DNA of 64,000 nt, from positions 124,001 through 188,000 of the forward strand of contig NZ_JBGGWE010000003.1 in the NCBI RefSeq assembly GCF_041321095.1. The letters are read 5' to 3'. The stretch comes from Fibrella arboris (GTDB lineage: Bacteria; Bacteroidota; Bacteroidia; Cytophagales; Spirosomataceae). The notes under the pieces are model-generated. The model was not told the origin of the DNA. It did no database searches and saw only the letters and a list, made by a program, of their open reading frames with translations. This document shows positions 27,198-36,600 of this stretch, piece by piece. Made by a program: the position numbers and the translations under genes. Positions within the stretch are counted from its first letter, which is position 1, and every line of letters begins with the position of its first letter.

Positions 27198-28571
27198 TTA
27201 AAGTCCATATTTTTCCATTCGACGATAGAGTGCCTGGCGGGAAAGGCCTAGCTCGCGGGCGATGTCCGTGATGTTACCACCATGTTTCTGCATAGCCTGC
27301 TGAATCATGCGCCGTTCCATATCCTCGATTTGCAACGTGTCACTCCCAGGCAAGCTACCACCATTTTGATACGCAGACGGCGACGACCCGAAAAAGAAGT
27401 CTTCGGGCGTAAGCGTATTGCCACGAGTCAGGATGACCGCTCGTTCAATGGCGTGTTGCAGTTCACGGACATTACCTGGCCAGGCATACTGCTTAAGGTG
27501 TTTCAGCAAGTCCGGGCTGATCTGTCCAACAGGGCGGTTGTACTGTTTACGGTAGATGCGCAGGAAATGCTCGGCTAATGGCCCGATATCGTCTGGCCGC
27601 TGACGGAGGGGCGGTATATGCAGCTCAATGGTGTTGATCCGGTAGAGTAAATCCTGACGAAACGAACGATCCATCACGCGGGCATTCAGATCGGCATTGG
27701 TGGCACAGATCAACCGTATATCCACATTTCGGGGCTTGTTGCTACCGACCCGGGTTATCTGGCGCTGTTGCAGCACCGTCAGTAAACGTGCCTGTTGTGC
27801 CAGACCTACATTACCAATCTCGTCCAGAAAAATGGTTCCTCCCTGCGCATCTTCAAAGCGGCCCGCCCGGTCGTCGCGGGCATCGGTGAAAGCGCCACGA
27901 ACGTGCCCGAAAAGTTCACTCTCGAACAGGCTATCGGGCAGCGCTCCCAGATCGGCGCAGACGAACGGTTTATCTTTCCGGTTCGACAACCGATGGATTT
28001 CCCGGGCCAATACATCTTTACCCGTACCATTTTCGCCCAGAATCAGAATGTTAGCGTCGGTGGGGGCCACCCGTTCAACCGTTTCAATAATTTGCCGCAT
28101 GGAAGCGCTCTGCGCAATGAACCGGTTCACCGGTGCGGCACCGCCCGACGTGTACTTTCCGGGTACGTTGCTCCCATCGGCCGGGTCCTGTTTACCGGCA
28201 ATGGCCGTCTTAATTACATCAACGAGTTTGTCGTTTTCCCACGGCTTCAGCACAAAATCAACTGCCCCGGCTTTGATAGCCCGCACGGCCATTTCAACGT
28301 CGCCATACGCGGTAAATAGCACCACGCGGGCCGTCGGGTCGGTATCCAGAATACGATCGAGCCAGTCGAATCCTTCTTTCCCTGAGCTAACATCGCGCGT
28401 AAAATTCATATCAAGCAGTACAGCATCGTACCGTGTGTTCCCCAGCAAGAAAGGGAGCTTATCGGGATTCTTCTCAATGTCGACCTGACCGATATGCCGT
28501 TTCAATAACAGCTTTGCGGCCAGCAGCACATCGGGGTCGTCGTCGACGATAAGGAGTTTAGCGGTTTGCAT
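27198..28571 (-). CDS. NtrC-family sigma-54-dependent response regulator
   Basis: The 457-residue protein has a receiver domain with the phosphoacceptor Asp54 (VLLDMNF), an AAA+ domain with Walker A GENGTGKD at 179-186, and a Fis-type helix-turn-helix at the C-terminus (NITDIARELGLSRQALYRRM). The loop that contacts sigma-54 reads GAFTDA (226-231) instead of the textbook GAFTGA. That variant is, from memory, frequent in Bacteroidota. It would activate sigma-54 promoters on phosphorylation by the kinase at 25717. Targets are not visible here. Confidence 0.93.
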   Translation of the reverse strand: MQTAKLLIVDDDPDVLLAAKLLLKRHIGQVDIEKNPDKLPFLLGNTRYDAVLLDMNFTRDVSSGKEGFDWLDRILDTDPTARVVLFTAYGDVEMAVRAIKAGAVDFVLKPWENDKLVDVIKTAIAGKQDPADGSNVPGKYTSGGAAPVNRFIAQSASMRQIIETVERVAPTDANILILGENGTGKDVLAREIHRLSNRKDKPFVCADLGALPDSLFESELFGHVRGAFTDARDDRAGRFEDAQGGTIFLDEIGNVGLAQQARLLTVLQQRQITRVGSNKPRNVDIRLICATNADLNARVMDRSFRQDLLYRINTIELHIPPLRQRPDDIGPLAEHFLRIYRKQYNRPVGQISPDLLKHLKQYAWPGNVRELQHAIERAVILTRGNTLTPEDFFFGSSPSAYQNGGSLPGSDTLQIEDMERRMIQQAMQKHGGNITDIARELGLSRQALYRRMEKYGL

Positions 28572-28581
28572 GAGGTAAAAA

Positions 28582-28693
28582 TAGTCTGGAAAGTCGAGGT
28601 GAATGACTAGTACTGAACTTTGATCGTTGTTTTATATCCTATTAACGACTTTCCCGCCTGAACACGATCAACGCTCCTCGACTTTCCAGACTA
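28582..28693. promoter_or_regulatory. 18-bp inverted repeat in the divergent regulator/ArnT-like promoter region
   Basis: Bases 28582-28599 and 28676-28693 are exact reverse complements with a 76-base spacer. Each arm ends in the TA of a promoter-like box: TAATTTTG towards the plus-strand gene and TATTTTTA towards the regulator gene, each roughly 5-10 bases from the ATG. The arms therefore place the same sequence directly upstream of both divergent start sites, as a shared operator or a duplicated promoter would. Confidence 0.6.
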
Positions 28694-28699
28694 ATTTTG
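28692..28699 (+). promoter_or_regulatory. TAnnTTTG box of the ArnT-like gene
   Basis: TAATTTTG ends only four bases before the ATG at 28704, so transcription would yield a leaderless or nearly leaderless message. It overlaps the right arm of the 18-bp inverted repeat. Confidence 0.45.
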
Positions 28700-28703
28700 T
28701 GGT

Positions 28704-30410
28704 ATGATTTCCCCTGCTCCGCTTTCAAATCGCCTGTTTTATACGCTGCTCACTGCGGTGGTGGCGATCAATTTTACCGCGCTCTGTTTACCCATCATGG
28801 AACCCGACAATGGGTTATACGCCACGGTAGCCAAGCGCATGTTCCTGACCGGCGACTACATCAATCTGTATTCCTGCGAAGTGGAATGGCTCGACAAACC
28901 GCGCCTGCCCTTTCTGCTGAACGTCTTTTTCATGAAGTTGCTGGGCGTAACCACAGCGGCCTATAAATTACCGGCGCTGTTGTGTTTTTGCGGCAGCCTG
29001 TTCTACACGTACCGCTTTGCCCGGCTCAATTACCCGACGCTGGTGGCGCAGCTGGCCACGTTGATTTTTGGCACGGCCTATCACGTGATCCTGTCGAACA
29101 CCGACGTGCGGGCCGAGCCCTTTCTGACCCTGTTTATTATCGGTCCTGCCTATCACTTCATGCGCGTAGTACAGGGCGGGCGTTGGTACCACCTGGTGCT
29201 CGGTTCTCTGTTGACGGCCTGTGCCATGATGACCAAAGGGCCCGTGGTGCCTGTGGCATCGGTAGGCGCCGGGCTGGTGGCACATGGTGCGTTTACGGGC
29301 CAATGGCGGGTCTTGTGGCACCCGCGCTGGCTACTGGCGGCTCTGCTCACGGCCCTGTTTGTGTCGCCCGAGTTGTATGCGCTGTATCAACAGTTCGATG
29401 CCCATCCCGAAAAGATCGTCTACGGACAAACAGGTACGTCGGGGCTGCGGTTTTTCTTCTGGGATAGTCAGATGGGGCGCTTCCTGAACAATGGCCCGTT
29501 GCGGGGCAGTGGCGATCCGTTATTTTTCACGCATACCCTTCTCTGGGCGCTGCTCCCGTGGGCCTTTTTAGTCTACAGCGCCATTGGCCGGGCGGTGGCG
29601 GGCCTGTTTCGTCGGCAATACCAGCGTAGCGCCCCTCCCCTGCCCGAGTACCTGTCGCTGGGCGCGGGGGTGTCGTTGTTCATTCTCTTCTCGGCCTCCC
29701 GGTTTCAGTTACCCCACTACCTGAACATCGTTTTCCCGTTCTATGCAGTGCTGGCAGCCCATTACCTGAGCCAGCTGTCGGTTACAGGCTTGCGCCGCTG
29801 GACCATCGCTCAGACAGTCATGGCCATCCTTGTGGGTACGTTCGTAACGGGCATACTGGTGCTGTATCAACCGGAGCGACTTCTGGCCGGCCTTGTCTGG
29901 ATCTTTGTGATCGGACTAGTCACAAGTATAGTTTTCTGGCGTAACAAACCCGGTTTCGGGAACCCGGCGGCATTGCTTACCGGCCGTATGGTTGGGGTAA
30001 TGGTCATTGTTGGCGGCCTGATCAACCTGTTTCTGTATCCGTCTATTATGCAGTATCAGGCGGGAATGGTAGCGGCCGATTACACAAACAGCCGACCTGA
30101 CCTAAACCGTACCACCTGGTTCTATGGCGGAGCTACCTACGGCGAAAGCTCCTGGTCGTATGAATACTATACCCACCAGCCTACCCATTACGTTTACGCC
30201 GACTCAACACTGCGTCGGGCAACCCGGCAAGGCCCTGTTCAGGTACTGACCACGCCCCCCTACGCTGACTCGCTCATGCAGCAGGGCTTCCGGGTACGTC
30301 GCCTGGCTACTTTTCCTTATTACCACGTCAGTCAGCTGACTGGTGCCTTCCTGAACCCGTCGACCAGGCCAGGTACCCTCAAGGCTTACATTCTGGCAGA
30401 GGTTCAGTAA
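28704..30410 (+). CDS. ArnT/PMT-like membrane glycosyltransferase (GT83/GT39 type)
   Basis: The 568-residue protein shows the N-terminal loop IMEPDNGLYATVAKRMFLTG, matching the catalytic E/D-containing first periplasmic loop of ArnT-like enzymes. It continues with EVEWLDKPRLPFLLN, about twelve helices and a C-terminal soluble domain after residue 450. Such enzymes transfer a sugar from polyprenyl phosphate to lipid A or protein. It is divergent from the NtrC-like regulator, which might control it; that link is inferred only from the shared promoter region. Confidence 0.82.
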   Translation: MISPAPLSNRLFYTLLTAVVAINFTALCLPIMEPDNGLYATVAKRMFLTGDYINLYSCEVEWLDKPRLPFLLNVFFMKLLGVTTAAYKLPALLCFCGSLFYTYRFARLNYPTLVAQLATLIFGTAYHVILSNTDVRAEPFLTLFIIGPAYHFMRVVQGGRWYHLVLGSLLTACAMMTKGPVVPVASVGAGLVAHGAFTGQWRVLWHPRWLLAALLTALFVSPELYALYQQFDAHPEKIVYGQTGTSGLRFFFWDSQMGRFLNNGPLRGSGDPLFFTHTLLWALLPWAFLVYSAIGRAVAGLFRRQYQRSAPPLPEYLSLGAGVSLFILFSASRFQLPHYLNIVFPFYAVLAAHYLSQLSVTGLRRWTIAQTVMAILVGTFVTGILVLYQPERLLAGLVWIFVIGLVTSIVFWRNKPGFGNPAALLTGRMVGVMVIVGGLINLFLYPSIMQYQAGMVAADYTNSRPDLNRTTWFYGGATYGESSWSYEYYTHQPTHYVYADSTLRRATRQGPVQVLTTPPYADSLMQQGFRVRRLATFPYYHVSQLTGAFLNPSTRPGTLKAYILAEVQ

Positions 30411-30492
30411 GGTCTTCTGTGTTATATTTAAGGATTAAAATCAACAGACACTTTCTCACGGATAGCCTAACTGCTACCTTTTTTTAGCCTGC

Positions 30493-32001
30493 ATGAACGT
30501 TTCAACACCTGCCCCACCCACCCAAACCGGACATTCCACAGGCCTCTATGTTTTGTTCTTCACCGAGATGTGGGAGCGATTCAGCTATTATGGCATGCGG
30601 GCTATCCTGCTGCTGTTCCTGATCGATAACGTCCGGGGTGGCATGGGCCTCAATGAAGTAGAAGGAGCTGCTATCTATGGCCTATATACGTCATCGGTTT
30701 ATCTACTGTCGCTTCCCGGCGGCTGGATCGCCGATAATTTGCTGGGGCAACGCAAATCAATCTGGTATGGCGGTATCATCATCATGTGCGGCCACATCAT
30801 CCTGGCCTTTCCGGCGGGTACGGCCCTGTTCTATACGGGCCTTGTGGTAGTGGCCATGGGCACGGGCCTGTTAAAGCCTAACATCAGTTCCATTGTTGGC
30901 GAATTGTATCCCGAAGGTGGCGCCCGGCGCGATGCCGCTTTCTCTATCTTCTACATGGGCATCAACCTGGGTTCGCTGCTGGGTATCACTACGGTGGGTT
31001 ATCTGGGCCAGAAAGTTGGCTGGCACTACGGGTTTGGCGCTGCTGCTGTGGGCATGGCGCTTGGTTTAGTTACCTTCCGCACGCTGGGATACAAGCACTT
31101 GGGTCACCTCGGCAACGTACCCAGCGTGGATTCGCATGCCTCGTCAGAAAAAGCAACTACGACAGCGGGCGGTAACCGGCCGCTGATTGCGTTCCTGTTC
31201 GTGCTGGTATCTTTGCTGGGTACGTTGCAGCTCACGGGCGTTCTCGACATGACCACGGCCGTGGGGCTGGCTAAAGCCATGGGCACCATTATTTCGCTCA
31301 TTGCCATCGGCTACTTTCTATTCATTTTATTGGCGGGCGGACTAACAACGGCGGAAAAGAAACGGGTAGCTGTGCTATTCATTTTCTTCATTGCCGCCGC
31401 GCTGTTCTGGGCGGGTAATGAACAGCAGGGTTCTTCGCTTCAGATCTTTGCCGACCGCTACACCGACCTGAATTTCTTTGGGTGGCAAATGCCATCGAGC
31501 TGGTTCCAGAACTTTAACCCGGCGTTTATCCTGAGCTTCTCCCCCCTTCTGGCTATGCTATGGGTGTTGCTGGCCAACCGAAAAATTGACTACCCAGCTC
31601 CCGCTAAACTAGCTACTGGACTGATCCTGTTAGGATTAGCTTACCTGGTGATGGTTATTGCGGCAAAAATCGCACTTACCGGCGTGCGGACCTCTGCCTT
31701 GTACCTGACCTTTACCTACCTGTTTTTTACCCTTGGCGAACTGTTTCTAAGTCCGGTTGGGCTAAGTGCTTTCACCAAGCTAGCCCCCAAGCGGTACACG
31801 AGTCAGCTCATGGGCATCTGGTTCGTGGGTACGTCGTTGGGCAACCTGATCGCCGGGTTATTTGCTGGCGGTTTCGATGAAGAAAACGTAGCGCAGATGC
31901 CCGCCTTGTTCCAGAGCGTCGCCTACTTCGGACTGGGCGCGGGCCTGGTCATGCTGCTTTTCACCAAACCGCTTAAACGCTGGATGGGCGGCATTGTCTA
32001 G
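30493..32001 (+). CDS. POT family proton-dependent peptide transporter
   Basis: The 502-residue transporter carries the POT/PTR2 signature FFTEMWERFSYYGMRAILLL at about residues 15-38 (the E-x-x-E-R-F proton-coupling motif) and later GAAIYGLYTSSVYLLSLPGG and FSIFYMGINLGSLLG. About twelve to fourteen helices are present. It imports di- and tripeptides. It ends convergently with the HxlR regulator, separated by a strong bidirectional terminator. Confidence 0.93.
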   Translation: MNVSTPAPPTQTGHSTGLYVLFFTEMWERFSYYGMRAILLLFLIDNVRGGMGLNEVEGAAIYGLYTSSVYLLSLPGGWIADNLLGQRKSIWYGGIIIMCGHIILAFPAGTALFYTGLVVVAMGTGLLKPNISSIVGELYPEGGARRDAAFSIFYMGINLGSLLGITTVGYLGQKVGWHYGFGAAAVGMALGLVTFRTLGYKHLGHLGNVPSVDSHASSEKATTTAGGNRPLIAFLFVLVSLLGTLQLTGVLDMTTAVGLAKAMGTIISLIAIGYFLFILLAGGLTTAEKKRVAVLFIFFIAAALFWAGNEQQGSSLQIFADRYTDLNFFGWQMPSSWFQNFNPAFILSFSPLLAMLWVLLANRKIDYPAPAKLATGLILLGLAYLVMVIAAKIALTGVRTSALYLTFTYLFFTLGELFLSPVGLSAFTKLAPKRYTSQLMGIWFVGTSLGNLIAGLFAGGFDEENVAQMPALFQSVAYFGLGAGLVMLLFTKPLKRWMGGIV

Positions 32002-32018
32002 CGAGAACTCCCAAGTGC

Positions 32019-32064
32019 CTGAAACACAGAAAACCCGCCAGCTGGCGGGTTTTCTGTGTTTCAG
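32019..32064. terminator. Perfect 46-base palindrome, bidirectional terminator
   Basis: The two 23-base halves (32019-32041 and 32042-32064) are exact reverse complements with no spacer. The GC-rich centre is flanked by runs of A and T in the polarity that gives a U-rich tail on both strands. It separates the convergent POT transporter and HxlR genes. Confidence 0.9.
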
Positions 32065-32071
32065 CAGGGTA

Positions 32072-32413
32072 TTATTCAGCAGGCAAAAAATGCCGCCCAA
32101 TATCTTTGATCTGAAGTAGTATAGGCAATACAGCCAGACCCCGCTCAGATAGTCGGTACTCAACACGGGGCGGCACTTCATTGTACGATTGTTTTTCCAG
32201 TACCCCTAGTTGAACAAGTGCCTTCAATTCCTGAATGAGCACCTTTTCACTCACGTCGGGAAGAAGGCGCCGTAATTCACTGTAACGACGAACCTTCTGG
32301 CCCAGATGCAACAGAATAAACAATCGCCACTTACCACACACAACCTCCAATGCTTTCTTTACAATAAGCCGCTCTTCTTCGGCCATCAACTCCGATTGTA
32401 TTCTTTCGTTCAT
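32072..32413 (-). CDS. HxlR-family winged-helix transcriptional regulator
   Basis: The 113-residue protein has the HxlR pattern: KALEVVCGKWRLFILLHLGQ (without the usual first cysteine motif), RRYSELRRLLPDVSEKVLIQ, then ALVQLGVLEKQSYNEVPPRV and VEYRLSERGLAVLPIL. The ATG at 32413 is preferred over an in-frame one at 32437, because the latter lies inside a 24-base palindrome that is a likely operator. It should bind DNA as a dimer. Whether it senses redox or another signal is not visible. Confidence 0.87.
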   Translation of the reverse strand: MNERIQSELMAEEERLIVKKALEVVCGKWRLFILLHLGQKVRRYSELRRLLPDVSEKVLIQELKALVQLGVLEKQSYNEVPPRVEYRLSERGLAVLPILLQIKDIGRHFLPAE

Positions 32414-32426
32414 TTTGGTCGCAAAA

Positions 32427-32450
32427 GTTACTAACATTTTTGTTAGTAAC
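32427..32450. promoter_or_regulatory. 24-base palindromic operator of the HxlR gene
   Basis: GTTACTAACA and its exact reverse complement flank TTTT. It lies 14 bases upstream of the preferred ATG. A further half-site ATTAGTAAG is at 32457. The minus strand also reads TAACTTTTG next to it, one base longer than TAnnTTTG. Autoregulation is the simplest reading. Confidence 0.7.
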
Positions 32451-32758
32451 TACCTGATTAGTAAGTATTTAGGTGACTTAGCAAATGTAATGGTTGTTCC
32501 CAAACATACACATTCATTAATTAGGAACCACAGCTAGACAACGAATTTTATATTAATATTATAAAATGTATTCATATATACGCTGTCTAGTTAAACTGAT
32601 ACGTTTAAACACGTACATCTATCTTACTGACAACCAGACGGTCTGTAGCCTTACAAAAGCCCGTTAAACCTGGATTATAAATATAGTTTATCAAATAAAC
32701 GGTCGATCGTTAAACTTTATCCGTTAGCAGGTAGCTTAGTAGTTGTATCTCTTGGTTA
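32451..32758. other. AT-rich intergenic region between HxlR and miaA
   Basis: This region is markedly richer in A and T than its surroundings, with stretches such as TTTATATTAATATTATAAAA near 32547 and small palindromes (CAGACGGTCTG at 32635). It separates divergent genes and must hold the miaA promoter. No gene or tRNA was found in it. Confidence 0.6.
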
Positions 32759-33667
32759 ATGGTTTCTTCACAAGATAAGACGGTTATTGTCATTGCCGGC
32801 CCAACTGCGGTAGGAAAAACAAATTTGTGCGTTCGCCTGGCCAAAACACTCAATACGGTCGTTGTCTCAGCCGACTCCCGGCAACTGTATAAAGAGCTGA
32901 CCATCGGCACGGCCAAACCGTCGGCAGCCGAATTGGATACTATCCCTCACTACTTCATTGATTCGCACAGTATAACGGCCCCGATCAGCGCTGGCCAATA
33001 TGAACGGGAAGCGCTTAGTCTGTTCACTGACCTATTTGCTACTCACGACAGAATAATTCTCACCGGCGGCACTGGCCTTTATATCAACGCCGTCCTGAAA
33101 GGCCTTGACGATATGCCGGAAGGGGATCCCGACCTACGGAGTCAGTTACAGGTACAGTTTGAAAGTGAGGGCATTACCCCGCTTCAGGAGCGGCTGCTAC
33201 AGCTCGATCCTGCCTACGCCTCGCTGGCTGACCTGAACAATACACAACGGGTCATGCGCGCGCTGGAAGTATGCCTGACAACCGGCAAACCGTATTCCTG
33301 GTTTCGCCAACGGACAACTGTCGAGCGTCCTTTCAATTCCACGCTGATCGCCCTGCAACGTCCCCGCGAAGAACTCTATGACCGGATCGACCAGCGAATA
33401 GACACGATGCTGGCCAATGGTCTGGTTGACGAGGTGCGTCGTCTTGTTCCGTTTCGGCATACACCCGCGCTACAGACGGTTGGGTATAAAGAGGTTTTCC
33501 CCTACCTCGAGGGCGAGTATGATTACGGCACGATGGTTGACCTGCTAAAGCGTAATTCGCGCCGCTATGCCAAACGTCAACTCACCTGGTTTCGGCATCA
33601 AAACCAGTTTCATTGGTTCAGCCCAGCCGACGAAACGGGTATTTTAGCGGCTATCAACACGCGGTAA
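32759..33667 (+). CDS. miaA: tRNA dimethylallyltransferase
   Basis: The 302-residue enzyme adds a dimethylallyl group to A37 of tRNAs reading UNN codons. The P-loop GPTAVGKT is at residues 14-21, followed by SADSRQLYKELTIGTAKP and the substrate block LTGGTGLYINAVLKGL. Length and motif order are complete. It is convergent with the large T9SS protein gene, and no terminator hairpin was seen in the 21-base gap. Confidence 0.95.
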   Translation: MVSSQDKTVIVIAGPTAVGKTNLCVRLAKTLNTVVVSADSRQLYKELTIGTAKPSAAELDTIPHYFIDSHSITAPISAGQYEREALSLFTDLFATHDRIILTGGTGLYINAVLKGLDDMPEGDPDLRSQLQVQFESEGITPLQERLLQLDPAYASLADLNNTQRVMRALEVCLTTGKPYSWFRQRTTVERPFNSTLIALQRPREELYDRIDQRIDTMLANGLVDEVRRLVPFRHTPALQTVGYKEVFPYLEGEYDYGTMVDLLKRNSRRYAKRQLTWFRHQNQFHWFSPADETGILAAINTR

Positions 33668-33688
33668 CGCACTAGCCGATCCGCCTGC

Positions 33689-36600
33689 TCAATTGACCAG
33701 CAGTTTTTGAACCAACGTCCCTCCGGTGTGCACAAAACGCAGTAGGTAAATGCCAATTGAGCTGTCTATCAGGGACAGCGGCACTTGCGTCGCACTGCTT
33801 ACTACCTGTTCGACCTGCACGGTTCCCCGTAAGTCGACCAACTGGATTGTTCCGCTGGCGGGCTGCGAGAAATGAATCGTTGTCTGCCGGTCAACTACGG
33901 GATTGGGTCGTACACTAAAGGACAGTACCGGATCAGCAGGTGTAGCCAGTAGTACATGCGTAGTAACAATTACCTGCGCTGCATTCGACTGTGTACGAGG
34001 CCCGTAGGCAGTGAGCCGGTACTGATACGCTGTGTTAGGTACCAGCTGCGTATCTGTATAGCCACTCTGTTGCCCATCAATTCGGGCAGGTTCCTGGTAG
34101 GCACTGGCACCCGCCAGTTTTCGCTCCAGCAGATAGTATTCGGCTCCGGAAACAGGTTTCCAGAGCAGGTTAAGTCTATCAAAAGAAAGATCTACAATCT
34201 GCAAGTCGGGGGTGGTCAGCAAACTGGGCGTTACAGCGCTGGTACTAACGACCGGCGACTCAGTACGATTGCCAAGGGCCGTGATTCGATAGATGTAGAG
34301 CGTGCCTGGCGCCAGGCTGGTATCGGTAAACAACGAATCAGTGGCTTTGAACGTACCTATTTCCGTAAATGAGCGATTGGCCTCGCTTCGTTCGATCAGG
34401 TAGTCATTGGCATTCGGGACGGGCTTCCAGACCACAGCCAGTGCGTTGTTATACACAATACGTATGGACAGGGCCGGAGCCGGTAAAACAGCAGGTGTTT
34501 GCACTGTTGTGCTGGAAAATACCGAAGCAGAATACGGACTGACTGCTTTGACCCGGAACGTGTACGTCGTACCGGGATGTACGGTTGTGTCGGTATAGGA
34601 ACGTGTTGATGCCTGAAACGTCCCTACTGCCCGAAACACCTGACCTGGATCCTGACGTTCGAGTTGGTAGGCCGATGCATTGGTCACGGCTTCCCAGCTC
34701 ACGTTGACCCGGTCGTTGAAGAGCACCGTCAGGGCAATGGCGGGCGCATCAAGTACAGCAGGTGTTGTTACACTGGCGCTGGCAACGGGAGAAGCGGTTC
34801 GGTCACCCACTGCTTTAACTCGGTAGATATAGCCTGTTCCGGCTATCAGATTGGTATCGGTAACAGCCGTTACGCTGCTGCCGAACGTACCCACCACCTG
34901 CACAGGTAATGCGGTTCTCAGCCGATCAACCTGGTAGGACGTGGCACCCGCCACCGGCTTCCAACTGACCTGTACTGCATTGTTGTATAGAACAGTAATT
35001 GATACCTGGGAGGCAGCTAGTAGGGCGGGGGTTTGGGCAGTAGCGCTGGCAAATGGGGAATCGGCGTACCGGCCACTGGCTTTTAAACGGTAGATGTACT
35101 GACTATTATCCTTGGCCAGGCTGTCTACGTAGCGCAGGCTATTGGCCGGCAGTTTGGCCAGCTGTGTAAAAGTCGCCTCGGTGGTTAGCCGACGTTCAAC
35201 CACGTACCCAAGCGCATCGGTAGCCGACTGCCAGGTGAGCGTAACCACGGTGGCAAAGGTGGCAGTTGCCTGCAAAACGGGTGTTCCGGGAACCGCAGGG
35301 GTTTTACTGTCAACCTGGTACCAGGCCGATTCAATAGCGCCGGCAGTTGCCTTTATTCGGAACGTGTACGGCGTGTTTTCGGAGAGCCCATCGGCCAGGT
35401 ACGTCAGCGTGCCGGCAGGTAGTTGCTTCAGTGGTCTGAACGTACCTGATGACCCGTCGTTGATCTCCAGTATATAACTGGTTGCGCTCATACTAGCCGC
35501 CCAGGTAAGCTGTAGCGAGCCAGCCGACACAATCGATGCAGTTAGCACAGGCGCCGCCAGAGTCACCGAGCCAGGATCACCAATCGGAAGTCCATAAAAG
35601 GATAGAGCCCGCAGCCCACGCTTGTTGGTCATGTAGGGGCCACGAAAGGGGAAATCCGGACTGGCCGGGTCTATTTTGGGCGGCAGGTACGTTAGCCGTG
35701 TTGCCGACGAGCTGTTTTTTAGCGTCAGAACAATGCTGTTGCCAATGGCTTTTCCGGCCGCTACATTACCCGCTTGCCCGTTCAGGTAGAAGAAATCCGC
35801 CAATTGGTTGCCAGCCTGGTCTGTCCAGTTCAGCACCTGCCCGTCGTTGAATTGCAGAATAATTTCTTTCCGATCGCTAGTGGTATAAAACGCACGTCGG
35901 CTGTTTGGCGCATCGATATTATCGGTATCCGTGGAACCGTAGAAATCGCGCGCCACGAGCCAGAACAGCTCCTGCGCCGTTTGGATGTACCCTTCGTCGG
36001 AATAATGCAGTCCGTCGAAGCCAGTTGTTCCTATTGATCCAAGCACCTGCACATCGGCGTATTTATCGACCAACACGCGCTGAGCCTCGCGCACCACAGG
36101 GGCTACTTCTGCCAGCGACGGCTCGATAATATCTATCTGGTACACATAAAACCGCTTGAGCGACGGCAGATCCCGTTTCAGGTTTTTGTAGAAGACATCG
36201 AAGTTGCCCGGCCAGTCAACACCTTCTCCGTACGCTTCCGACTCGCCCTGTCGGTAAATGAATGCCTTTACGGCTTTGTCGAGTCCCCCTTTTTGCAGCC
36301 TGTAGAGCATACGGCCATACCGGTTGTTCAGGTCGGCGGGGTTGTTGGGGGTTCGGGTGGCATAATGCGCCATCATCGACCAGTGGGCAGCCGCATTGAC
36401 CAGGCATACCGGCACATTGTACGTGGATGAAATGAGCTGCTGCAACTCGAAGCCAAACGTACCTACGTCCTGCGTTAGCAATGCCTGGTTGGCCAATGCC
36501 CAGGTGGTATCAGCAGGGTTATAGGGATCTACTCCGTAGGTGCCGCTAGTTTTTCCAAACGTTCGGCAAAACTCGTTGGTCCGTGTTTCTTTAAAATACG

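Noticed and set aside
24644..28161. A 3.5-kb stretch without the GGTACGT core, possibly marking acquired DNA
   Set aside because: With about one core per 800 bases, a gap of this length is expected roughly once among 80 gaps, and similar gaps occur at 38080-41260 and 31835-34350.
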